Position numbers and translations under genes: made by a program
Notes under the pieces: generated by a model
What the model was told of the DNA's origin: nothing
Seen by the model: the letters and a program-made list of their open reading frames with translations, nothing else
The model's database searches: none
In this document: positions 43,232 through 53,569 of the stretch, piece by piece
Layout of the letters: the number at the start of each line of letters is the position of its first letter
Position numbering within the stretch: the stretch's first letter is position 1
Source: Dichetophora obliterata
Taxonomy: Eukaryota > Arthropoda > Insecta > Diptera > Sciomyzidae
Assembly: GCA_963920525.1 (NCBI GenBank)
Contig: OY986440.1
Coordinates: forward strand, 19,413,130 to 19,477,129
Direction: 5' to 3'
DNA length: 64,000 nucleotides

Positions 43232-43676
43232 TGTTCGGGTGACGAACGGGGGGTGGTTTCAATGGCGGAAAAAGACAAAGAAAAATGCAAACTGATTAAT
43301 GGGTCGGGTAGGTGACAATTTAATTCGGTTTATACCTTTTTTGTGTGTGTACAGTACAAAGTTATTTTATTTATGTGATGTTGTTTTTGATACGTTGATG
43401 GTGATTTTTTCTTGTTGATCTTTATGTCGGCTTCAGATGATTTGGTATTTATGTTGATTGTAGAAACAAACGGCTTCAGATGCTTGTCCAACGATGGCTG
43501 CTTTTTCTCGATATTGGTAGACAATAGCTTGTACCAAAAATACCGGACCTTCGGCTCGATAAAAGGCTAGCCGAACACCTGAGAACTTCTTGTAGCCTTT
43601 AGCGCCATTCTTGCTACAACGGTGGGTAGGGTCAGGAATTGTTCAGTGACTACAGGGTTACGTGGTCACGTAAACA
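43232..43676 (-). repeat. BEL/Pao 5' LTR, 445 bp
   Basis: It begins TGTTCGGG and ends TAAACA on the plus strand. It carries the 6-bp longer version of the variable block (TGTACAGTACAAAG) near 43348. The promoter should lie in it; no convincing TATA was singled out. CTAAG follows at 43677-43681. Confidence 0.97.
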
Positions 43677-44841
43677 CTAAGTTTAAAACTGCTTAACTTG
43701 GCACGAGTTGGAGATGTTTTTTGGCAATCGGATATGGTGAGGCGGAATTTTTTTAAAAGTATGTACGCACCCAGGATATACTTGCTTTAGAGGGGAAGCC
43801 TTTGATAAATACAGTGATGCACTCATTTTGGTTGACCGAATTTAACTTTTGGATGCGGCTTTCCCATTCTGGTATTGTCCACGAAGTTCCAAAACGTTCG
43901 ATAACTCTTCTAGGTGCAGCGATTGGAGTTGTAAGCATGGTGGTGTCTGAGGCAATGGTAGAATCAATAGTTATACTATGTTGCCTTGTAGGTAAAGGGG
44001 AAGCTGATGGAAGATGCTTGGATGCTAAAGTGATTTCGTCGAAAATAGAGGAGGAGTTATGTTGAAGCGCCTGTGGTGGTGGGGATTCAACTCTAATGGG
44101 GGCTGATCTAACTTCATCTGCTATATCTGCGAGCGTCACACGGAACACATCTAGATCGTCGCTGATGTCACTCATTTTTTGAAATAGTATTTCAAACATA
44201 GGATCAGGCTGCAGAGGTGTTGATTTAGCTGCACTTGAATTAGATTGTAGTGCAATATCCAAATCATGTCGCAAAGAAGAAAGGTTACTCATTATATTTT
44301 TGTTGGAGTCGTCATTTCTTAAGATTTCGAAGCCATTTTTTACTTCTTTTTTAAGCTCATTAATCGCTTCTTCATAATGTAAAGCTTTCTCACTATCTCT
44401 TACTATTTCAGTTAATACTCTGAGGTTCTTTGAAATAGTTGAGATGTCAGAGTTATTTGCTTTACACATGGACTCTATTCTAGCTACATCATCAGATAAG
44501 TGTGTGAAGACGTCGAAGTTAGGTTGGTTACTGCAGAGTAGTTTATAGTTTGAGTGCAATGCCTTTAGAGAATCGCTCAAACATTTAATGGCGAGCATCA
44601 CATGTGAAAGCGACAAATCCCTACACTCGTCACAGAAAAATTTAAAATGTGAAGAGTAATCCTGAATGTAGTTGAGACTCCTCTTTGTCATGCCCACACA
44701 GCAGCCGTGGTAAGATTTCCCGCAGAGACCATTGCAGCTCAGTGTTAGTGCATTTTTGTCCTCGATAGAGCAGTTGTTGTTGGCACAAGTGAATTCCATT
44801 CTTAAGTTCTTTATTAAGGCACGAAATGATGACACGCACAA
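43677..44841 (-). pseudogene. LINE C ORF1, N-terminal part with PHD-type zinc finger
   Basis: The likely start is MEFTCANNNC at 44799. A PHD-like cysteine/histidine pattern follows over about 55 residues (CANNNC, CNGLCGKSYHGCC, FFCDEC), then a helical coiled-coil stretch and an acidic/Ser region, to WTIPEWE and KGFPSKAS. The open frame stops at 43753 because of a one-base shift in an A7/T7 run near 43740. In the -1 frame coding sequence continues to the BEL border at 43682 and then beyond BEL at 34882. PHD-finger ORF1 proteins are known from CR1-like LINEs, where ORF1 binds element RNA. It is broken by the frameshift and by BEL. Confidence 0.85.
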
Positions 44842-45238
44842 ATTTTTTTATTTTTTATTTTTATAGGTTAATGTTTGACTATTGTTTTGGGTATAAATAA
44901 CAAATTGAATCTGCTGGGTCAACAAAAGCACATTAACTTAGTGAGTTAATTTTTATTTAATGGTTTGTTGTTATCACTTTCGATTGTTTTGCTTTTATTT
45001 GGATTTAATTTAATTTAATTGGGTCACTTTTTCTGTTGACTGTTTATTAAATAGCCCGCTGAACTTTTAGCTGTGGAAGAGTGAAAACGCAAACTTTGCA
45101 CTTTTGATAAATGGTTTAGTTAAAGGTTCTGCGATTTAAATACTGTTAAATGCAAAGAACTTCACGAAAGAAATTTAAGAATATTGCGGAGCTTACAAAA
45201 ACACGACTGAACTCTTCGACGGTCGAATTATAACCGAA
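44842..45238 (-). mobile_element. LINE C 5' untranslated region
   Basis: AT-rich sequence upstream of ORF1 on the minus strand, ending at 45238 where LINE B resumes in a T-run. The element appears full length at this end, because upstream sequence as well as ORF1 is present. It would hold an internal promoter; no motif is claimed. Confidence 0.6.
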
Positions 45239-46507
45239 TTTTTCTTTCCCCTTTTAACCTCATAGCCTGCCGCGCTACTCCGGTGGCAAAGGGGGCGTAA
45301 GAACCAGATGATGACAACAAAAAATTCAAAAACCGAAAACCAACCCGCAGTGCTAGGGGATAGCACAGAAGATGAACTGCTTGCCTCCAGTCAGGAGACA
45401 ATCGTTGAAGGCACAGAGAGTACCAGCCATAGTACTCCTGGGCCTTCTAGTCAAACACAAAATACCATACCCGAGACCACCAGCCACAGTGGCTCGACAA
45501 AACCATCCACATCCTGCTCCAATGTGACCACCAGCCATAGTGGTCCGAAGAGCAGGAAATCCCACGGCGCGCTACTGAAAGCGATATATACCAAGGCTCT
45601 GTTCATTCTTGCCAAGATAAACAAAAATGCGGAGCAGGGTACGGTTCAGGAGCGCGACGTGGAAGACAAAGAAAAATGCGAGGCTACGATTGATGAGTAC
45701 CTGAAGTACCAGGCTACTCAGCCTGCTGACGCAGCCAATTCAAAGCGAAATCGGTCGCAAGATGCGATCGACAACGTTTTGAAGAGGGTAAAGGTCAGCA
45801 GCAAGTCAACCGTGGCTGAGCAACCGACAACCAGCCAGCGCGCCTTTAGTGAGGTGGCCAGGGATCACCTACAGGTGGCGCTGATTGACGCGAACTCAAA
45901 CAGCCACAAGCGGATTTCGGAAGAGTGGGGCAACATCGAAGCCAAGTTGTCCGAGATGGTCATTGAGCATCTTCTCGGCAACAAGGGTGGTGCGCTTCCA
46001 CCTTTCGAATCTGCGGATGTAGTGCGAGGATTCCAGGTGATCAAATGCGAGGATCAGTTCTCCAAAGAATTCCTAAGCGAGTGCGTCTCTAAGATCAGAG
46101 ACGCGTGGGACGGCTAAAGCCTTAAGCTAATACCGGCTAAGGATATTCCGAGGAGACCTCGTGCTCGCATTTGGTTGCCTAAGATGAAGCTTGAGAAAAA
46201 CAAGCTCATCGAAATCCTCCAACTGCACAACCCAGACATTCCCATGAACGACTGGGCTGTCATCAAGACTGAGGACCCCCAGCGTAACAGCATAACCTTC
46301 CTACTGCTTATCTCAGACGAGTGCCTGGGTGCTCTGGAGAAAGCGGGCAACACCCTTAGGTTTGGCATCCGTCGTGCCAAACTAAAGATCTTCAAAGACC
46401 CTTCCGCGGAAGAAGGCGTCAGCGTCGATGATATCCTCGATTCCCTTACAATCGAGGATCCGACGGTGCCTTCCACGCAGCAGCCACAACAACCACCAGC
46501 CACGTAA
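45239..46507 (+). pseudogene. LINE B ORF1, DUF4780-type protein with an in-frame stop
   Basis: After a short leader (GCCTGCCGCGCTACTCCGG) the frame starts at 45308 or 45311. Residues 1-80 are Ser/Thr-rich with repeated TTSHSG-like units. A basic middle follows, then a C-terminal domain with KDIPRRPRARIWLP and NDWAVIKTED that resembles DUF4780 of insect retroelements. A TAA at 46115-46117 splits the frame; both sides are in the same frame, so one change separates them. ORF1 ends at TAA 46505-46507, overlapping the ORF2 ATG. Confidence 0.85.
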
Positions 46508-49500
46508 TGCCACTATCGGTAATACAGGTTAACCTGCAGCACGCCAGATGTGCTGCTGATAATCTGGCCATCCTCATGATGGAGGATGGTATCGACGTGG
46601 GCATTATACAGGAGCCCTGGTTCAGAGACTCAGTAGTAAAAGGGTTCCAGAACAACCACTACAACATCTACTACAATAGAACAGCAGGTAAACCAAGAAC
46701 TTGCATTGTAGCCAAAAAGCACATACACTTATTTCTACTCCCTAACCTTAGCTCTTCAGACCTGACAGTTGTCAAACTGGAGGGCGCTAACAATCTTTTT
46801 TATAGCCTCAGCCTATATGGGCCACGACAGGGAAGCTCCTCCTGACGAGGTGAAGCGATAAGTGGCTACGGCAATGCTGGACAACACCACCACAATTTTG
46901 GGCTGCGATGCCAATGCAAGACACACACTATGGGGCAGCTCTGAGATAAACACTAGAGGTGAGTTTTTATTCGACTTCATAATTAACTCTAATTTAAACA
47001 TATGCAATAAAGGAAATACACCTACTTTCACCTTTCCAAGTACTGACAACTTCACAGGCTGGAGTGAAGTCTTGGATATTACCCTTCTATCCAAAAACGA
47101 GTCTCTAAAAGTAGTCAATTGGAGAGTTTCGAGCAAAAGTTCCTTATCGGATCACAGCCTGATCCTCTTTGATTTGAATCTTGAAACAGGGGCCCCTCTT
47201 CCATTTCATAACCCCAAACGAACTGACTGGGCCAAATTTGCCAAAGTGGCTCGCCCAAAAATCCTTTCTTTAGCCTACAAGCAAATCTCAACTGCGGAGG
47301 AGTTAGACTCTTCCGTGGAGGCCGTAGAGCAAACCATGCAGGTTGCCTTTAGAGTCTCATGTCCCATTAGCAGGGGCAAGAAGAAATCTCTTCCTCCGTG
47401 GTGGAGCAAAAAACTATCCGACCTTAGAAAAAGGGTTAGGAAAATTTTCAACTCGTGTCATAGGCAGTGTCTTTGGCAACCATACAGAGACATCCTCAAA
47501 ACCTACAAGAAAGCAATTCGAGACGCGAAAAAGCATTCTTGGCAGGAATACACCCAATCGATCGACAATATAAAAGAATCGGCAAGACTAAGCAAAATTC
47601 TGTCCAAAAAAGCACCAGTCCATCTTTCATTCGGAAAGACGATGGTACGTGGACAGAATCTACCAATGAATCACTGGAACACTTACTCAACACACACTTC
47701 CCCGGCGGCAGGAGCAACTGCAATGAGAACTTAGGTTTAGAATCACCTGAGGCAACTGCGGCGGTTCCGACTGGCTCCTTTATCTCAATGGAAAGGGTTA
47801 TCTGGGCCTTAAGCAGCTTCTCTCCATACAAATCCCCAAGCTGGAGAAGAGTTAAGGTAATATTTATACCCAAAGCTGGGAGGAGAGGGCATGAATCAGC
47901 CAAGGATTTTAGACCAATAAGCCTCACATCATTCGCACTGAAAACCCTAGAGCGTGCACTGGATATTCATCTCAGGGACGTTCTAAAGGGTGCTAACATA
48001 TCCAGCGCCCAACACACATACCTCAAGGGCAGATCCACAGATACCGCCCTACATGAGGTTATTACCACTATTGAAAGATCAATCTACTTTAAACAATACA
48101 CTCTTGCGGCCTTCTTAGACATAGAAGGGGCTTTTAACAATATTCATACTAGGACCATTTTTGATTCTCTTACCAACCTTGGTGTACAAGCACCGGTGAG
48201 AAGCTGGATAGTCTAAATGCTCAGTAACAGAATAACCCAGGCAGACCTGGGTGGCTGCCAACTCACGAGATTTGTCAGTAGGAGTACTCCACAAGGAGGA
48301 GTGATCTCCCCCCTACTCTGGCTCATCGCCATGAATGAATTTCTTAATACACTAAATTGCGATGGGCTCAAAGTGGTGGCTTATGCGGACGACGTGGTTT
48401 TTATGGTGTCAGGACTGTTCCCCTCTACGCTCAGTGAGCTATTGGAGGTTGCTTTGGGAAAACTCAGTGTCTGGGCTGCCAGGTGCGGCCTAGGAGTTAA
48501 CCCTAGCAAGACGGAACTGATGTTATTCACCACAAAAACCAAAGCGCCACAATTTGTCCTTCCAAAGCTCAACAACCAACCTCTTACACTATCCAGTAGC
48601 GCAAAATATCTAGGTGTCATTCTGGATCCTAAGCAAAGCTGGAAAACTAACATCGAACAAAGGGTCAAGAAGGCCTGCATTGCCTTCTATGCCTGCAAAA
48701 AAACATTGGGTAGAAAATGGGGTCTTCAACCAAAAATGCTCTTATGGCTATACACAGCGGTAGTGCGACCTATCTTGGCGTATGGTGCACTAGTATGGTG
48801 GCCTGCACTGAATAAAGCACACAACACAACAAAACTAGCCCGGATCCAGCGATCCGCATGCATAGGTATCACAGGGGGTATCCGCTCATGCCCCACTGAT
48901 GCACTTAATGTCCTGACACATTTACTTCCCATAGATTCACACATTAAGCTTACAGCAACAAACAGTGCAGTCAGACTCAGAGAGTCGTACAACTGGCGAA
49001 ATAGACCATATGGACACAGCAACATTCTTAATCCGCTATCTCGGGAACTGATTCCTGGAAAAACGGACTACGACACTCCCAAACCCGACTTCACGAAATC
49101 ATTTACAACCAAGTTTCCCACCAGGGTGGAATGGCGCAATGGAGGAATTGATCTAGCCTTCGATGTGTCCTTTTACTCGGATGGCTCCAAGATGGAGTGC
49201 GGAGTGGGAGCGGGTATATACTCTGAGAAACTGGGGGTGGCGGACTCTTTTTGTCTACCAAACTCAGCCAGCGTCTTTCAGGCCGAGCTGTTTGCGATAA
49301 GAGAAGCTTGTCGCACCCTAAGGAAAGCTAACACCAACCACCTTAACGCAGCTATTCTGACGGATAGCCAAGCTGCCGTTAAATCTTTAGCTGCGATCCA
49401 ACTCCAACTGGTAAGGCAGTGTAAGGATGAACTGGCCCGGCTAAGTCACCAACTTAGCATTACCATAATCTGGGTTCCCGGCCATAGGAACATTTATGGT

Positions 49501-49995
49501 AATGAAAAGGCGGATGAATTGGCTAGGCGGGGTTCTTCCCTTGACGTTTCCAGAGCGGAACCAGTCGAACTTCCACTGAACACAGTCAAGGGAGGAATTC
49601 GTTCTTACTACTTAACCTAAGCCGGTCGTAGATGGAGAGAACTACCAACCTGCAACACATCAAGAAAAATATGGCCCCTTTACAACATAGGCAGAACTCA
49701 ACAGATGCTCTCAAAGCCCCGGAACGACATAGCCAGATTAACGGCTATTATTACGGGTCACTGGTGCATCGGAGTTCATGCCGAGAGAATTGGACTACCT
49801 TTGAACACCCACTGTCGCAGCTGCGATGACCCAAATGAAAAAGAAACACTAACACACTTTCTCTGCACCTGCCCGGCCCTGGCCAGGTCCAGACTAACAA
49901 CGCTTAGCAGGCCCTTCCTCAGTAACCTAGAGGAACTCTCAACAACAAAAATCAACAATCTCCTAACGTTCATCAATCGCACCGGATGGTTATAA
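46507..49995 (+). pseudogene. LINE B ORF2: endonuclease, RT, RNase H, zinc motif (defective)
   Basis: It starts in TAATG. Endonuclease: VIQVNLQHARCA, IIQEPW, LGCDANARHTLWGS and SDHSL. A frameshift near 46815 and a stop at 46858 break it. RT: a one-base shift near 47640; KSPSWRRVKV at 47833 lacks the GPDG-type segment, so about 100 bp or more is deleted; FLDIEGAFNN; a TAA stop at 48214; TPQGGVISPLLW and YADD. RNase H: FYSDGSKMECG, AELFAIREA, LTDSQAA and WVPGHRNIYGNEKADELA. A stop at 49618 precedes a C-terminal CRSC-H-C motif. RT plus RNase H plus DUF4780 ORF1 suggests the I/LOA/R1 group. It cannot work. Confidence 0.9.
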
Positions 49996-50115
49996 CCTAG
50001 CAGTGCGCTACCCAGTCAACCAACAGAAACACGAGGTTATGGTATCAAAACGGCTCACTAGAGCTACTTGGATCCTACTTGCATGTAGAATCACCATCTA
50101 AACCAACCAACCAAC
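49996..50115 (+). mobile_element. LINE B 3' untranslated region and (AACC)n tail
   Basis: A short 3' UTR ends in four AACC units, followed by CAATTAATTTTTTT, the right copy of the 14-bp target duplication (50116-50129; left copy 30165-30178). Confidence 0.85.
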
Positions 50116-52114
50116 CAATTAATTTTTTTATATGGAAATCTTTACTATGTTTTCTGAGTCCGTGCCGTATAGCCTCAATTTTGCGAAAAATTGTGCTTAC
50201 CCTTGGTACACAAGGGAATTAAAAACTCTTCGCAACAACAGGAATAGGGCATGGAAGAAATATGTCTGTAGCTTAGACTTAAATGACCTAGAAACCTACA
50301 AGCGTTTGTTTCTGGATTTTGAAAGTTGCTCAGGTACCTTATATCAAAATTATTTGGACAATATTAAGCTGAGAATATTGTCTGATCCAAAGAAATTCTG
50401 GGGTTTCATAAACACCAAAAAAAAATCTGATGGATTCCCTTCATCATTTAAGACTTCTGACGGATTTACTGACGATCCCGTTATAATTTGTGGCCTATTT
50501 GCCATTCTCTTTAAAGAGTCATTCTGTTCAGACTCTTTTAATCCTGATGAAGATTATTTTGAATAATGAACTCTACACCCAGGGTTTCGTTGGACCCTAT
50601 ATCTTTTAATTCAGAGGATATTTTGAAGTATATTGGATCGATCAAAGAAGATTTTAATGCTGGACCTGACGGAATTCCTGCCGCAGTGTTAACGCAATGT
50701 GGTTCTGTTCTAAGCCAACCACTCTCCATATTATTCAATAAATCAATAAGGAAATGTAATTTTCCACTTTTTTGGAAAAAATCTTTTATAAGTCCTATTT
50801 ATAAAAAAGGTTGTAGGAATAATGTAAACAACTATAGGTCTATCGCTAAACTCTCATCGATTCCAAAACTTTTCGAGCGGCTCGTGTATGATCGTGTGAA
50901 GATTCATTGTGGGAGGGTCATAACAACTCGTCAGCATGGATTTGTTGCTGGCAGATCCACTGTGTCTAATCTCCTCGATTTTACAACATTCTGCTGAAAT
51001 TCAGTTTATTCTGGTAACCAGCTCGATCGTATTTACACTGATTTTAGTAAAGCATTTAATAAACTACCACACAAATTAATTATATTTAAACTAAAGTTAA
51101 TGGATTTTCCACAATTTTTTTTAAGCTGGATTCAATCGTATCTGACAGAGCAATCTTATCAAAAACGATTTCGAGGTGTATTGTCTGCTGAATTTATTGC
51201 TGCATCAGGTGTTTCTCAAGGTAGCCACCTTGGTCCACTTCTGTTTATTTTAGCCATTAATGATGTAACCCACATCATTAAGTACTCTCATCTGCTCATT
51301 TATGCAGTTGATATGAACAGTAGATTCTAAAGACAATTCAGTTCTACTCCAGTCTGATTTGAAATCCTTTGAAATTTGGTGTTCTAAAAATAATATGTTT
51401 CTAAATCCAGATAAATGCCAAACTATGACCTTTTTGCGAAAAAGGAATAATTTAATTTTTGATTATAAGATAAAAGATACGGCTTTAAATCGTGTAGATT
51501 CTGTCAAAGATCTTGGTATATGCATGGATTCTAAGCTATCGTTTAGCGTTCATATTGATACCATTTGTAAAAAAGCGTCTTCTTTGCTCGGTTTTATAAA
51601 ACGCTGGGCCAAAGAATTTAATAGTATGATTACAACTACAACGCTGCATTATTCAATTGTCCGTCCTCACTTGGAGTATGCAAGTCAAGTTTAGTCTCCA
51701 AGTTACAATGTACATGTTGAACGAATAGAAAGAATTCAAAAACGTTTTGTCCGGTTTGCTCTAAGGGGCTTAAGTGGAACTGACACTTTAAATCTTCCTC
51801 CTTATGAGGATCGTTTAAAACTATTAAAAATGCAATCCTTAAATGAGAGAAGGAAGTCTGCTGATATCGTCTACTTACACCAACTCATAACTGGTGTTTT
51901 CGATTCACCGGAACTCCTAACTCTTATAAATTTTAACACTAACTGTAGAAGCAGAAGAAACGCTAACAATTTAATTTACTTACCTTTTAGTAGCACAAAT
52001 TATATGGCTACTGCTCCTTTAAATCGCATGAGTACCTTTGTTAACAACTGTAGCTTTTTTTATGTTAATTTATCGAAAGGTCAACTAAAAAGTAGATTGA
52101 AAACTAATGTATGA
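50116..52114 (+). pseudogene. LINE A ORF2, linker and reverse transcriptase
   Basis: It resumes the LINE A frame after LINE B with YPWYTRELKTLRNNRNRAW. RT motifs in order: AGPDGIP, FWKKSFISPIYKKG, YRSIAKLSS, QHGFVAGRST, YTDFSKAFNK, SGVSQGSHLGPLLF, then YAVD in place of YADD, and LPPYEDRLKLLKM. Stops or shifts fall near 50566, 50997, 51330 and 51694, so it is dead. The C-terminus ends at 52114. It is related to LINE C but clearly a different, older family. Confidence 0.88.
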
Positions 52115-52365
52115 TTAGATTTATGTTAACGCATGGTTAGTTGTTATGTCTTGTGTTGTCCCTGAGCCCAACCCATATTATGGTGGGTAAATTTTTCTCA
52201 CTTTGGATTGTTTTGGACCACTTTTATCTATGTATATCGTTGAGATATTTCAATGATATTAAGTTGGTTCTTAAGATAGTCTTATGTGGAGAAAGTGCGA
52301 AAAAGCTGCAGTAGCTGCACTCTATTGTTATTGCATGTTTTTCGAAAAAATCACAACAGTGCGAA
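52115..52365 (+). mobile_element. LINE A 3' UTR and flank
   Basis: AT-rich sequence after the LINE A stop. The element probably ends near 52200-52300; no clear tail repeat was found. Confidence 0.4.
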
Positions 52366-52423
52366 TGGCTCAGTTGGCTAGGGCTTTAGTTTTTATTCAT
52401 GTATTTTGGAATCTTGAGTAGTG
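52366..52423 (+). mobile_element. tRNA-derived element (SINE-3), A-box part
   Basis: GCGAATGGCTCAGTTGGCTAG is a tRNA-like 5' part with an A box. The B box (GGGTTCAAAACCC) is at 52780, after the SINE-2 insertion; without it the A and B boxes are about 55 bases apart. Confidence 0.6.
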
Positions 52424-52770
52424 AGTGGCTGCCGTAGCCTAGTGGGTAGCGTGCGTGGTCCATAAGCTAAAGTACCACGGCAGCCCGGTTTCAATTCCAG
52501 CTCAGACAGAAAGTTTTTTCAATTGAATTAATTTTTCTGTTCGGTCGTCACCTCTCTGCAGACAATGGCAAACCTTAGAGAGAAGAAATTGCTATGTAAA
52601 GCTTTTTGAGAACATAAGCCATTCGGGGAGTCGACATAAAACACGTAGGTCCACTTCTCGGTCATTTGTGATCAAATATTTAATAGCACGCACAACACAA
52701 TTGATCAATAGAAGCTAGGTCAAAGTCTTTCCAAGGGCTGAAATGGCCAGTTTATTTTTTTTTTTTTTTT
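52424..52770 (+). mobile_element. tRNA-derived SINE, family 2, copy 1
   Basis: It is flanked by perfect TTGAGTAGTG (52414-52423, 52771-52780). The head is TGGCTGCCGTAGCCTAGTGG (A box) with a B-box-like GGTTTCAATTCC. The body has TTCGGTCGTCACCTCTCTGC, GAACATAAGCC, CTCGGTCATTTGTGATCAAA and GGGCTGAAATGGCC. It ends in a T-run. It aligns over its length with 56788-57124. Confidence 0.9.
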
Positions 52771-52812
52771 TTGAGTAGTGGGTTCAAAACCCATCAGAGA
52801 CATAATTTTTTT
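52771..52812 (+). mobile_element. SINE-3, B-box part
   Basis: The right target duplication is followed by GGTTCAAAACCCATCAGAGAC and a T-run. GGTTCAAAACC is a good box B. It continues 52366-52423. Confidence 0.6.
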
Positions 52813-52991
52813 TTTTTCTAAATGGCTCTTCGTTTTCTTTTGGTGTTTTTTTTTTAGTTTGTTCTGTTTTTAGTGATTTTGTTCTGGTTTTTGCATGAGT
52901 TGCTTATAATGACAAAGCGAACGCATTAATTTTCTTACACTGTGCTCGTACGATTATTCTTAATGAAGCAAATTAAGCGACTATTAGTTAA

Positions 52992-53143
52992 CAGCTGCGA
53001 TGGTCGAATGGATAAGCAAGCAGATGCACTTGCACTCACGCGGCTTAGGTTCCGGATAATGGCAATTTTTCAATTGTCGGCAACATGGGTCGAAAATTCC
53101 GCAGACATGCTCGCCTCCATACCCGCCGCTTGTAACTTTTTTC
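52992..53143 (+). mobile_element. possible tRNA-derived element
   Basis: GCTGCGATGGTCGAATGGAT looks like a tRNA 5' arm with an A box. The B-box counterpart (AGGTTCCGGAT) is poor. The segment ends in a T-run. It could be a decayed SINE or tRNA pseudogene. Confidence 0.35.
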
Positions 53144-53145
53144 TA

Positions 53146-53342
53146 TAGGAGTGTCCTAGGACGGCATGTCTATCAAATTATGGTATGAATGCAGAATTAA
53201 TACCGTGAGATGCATGCAGCATTGCTGCTAGGGTAGTTCATTAGGCAGAAATGTATTGCTTCTGCATTCATGCCATGAGATGCATGCTGCATTGCTGCTA
53301 CGGCAGTAAATTTGATAGACATGCCGTCCTAGGACATTCCTA
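53146..53342. mobile_element. foldback MITE, 197 bp
   Basis: The inverted ends start TAGGA(G/A)TGTCCTAGGACGG and extend about 34 bp with one mismatch. The flanks are TA. Internal direct repeats GAGATGCATGC(A/T)GCATTGCTGCTA (compare 53209 and 53278) suggest an internal duplication. No protein is encoded. Confidence 0.8.
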
Positions 53343-53569
53343 TATTTTTTTGTAATTTGTAATTTATTAAGAAATAATGTTCACATATAAGACAGAGTCT
53401 TTTAAATGCAGTTAGAATAACATAATAACAACAATTTATAAACAACTGATAAATACATATTGTTTAAAACAAATTTTTTAAGGATTTGATTAAAATTATT
53501 AAATGAATTTTAAAATTAATTAATAATGTTTAAGTTTTTTCCTAAATTACCTCTTTATTTATTATGTTG

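Larger units (their letters stand above)
34888..43676 (-). mobile_element. BEL/Pao LTR retrotransposon, 8.8 kb, in LINE C ORF1
   Basis: The order on the minus strand is: 5' LTR (43232-43676), primer-binding region, 1.3-kb leader, gag (41913-40258), pol (40402-36560), a 20-bp tandem repeat, a third ORF (36415-35498), polypurine tract, 3' LTR. A CTAAG duplication flanks it. Near-identical LTRs and long open frames mark it as the youngest insertion of the nest. Gag with DUF1759-like and three zinc knuckles, and the PR-RT-RNase H-IN order, are typical of BEL/Pao. The A9 run at the gag-pol junction leaves pol in the -1 frame. Confidence 0.97.
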
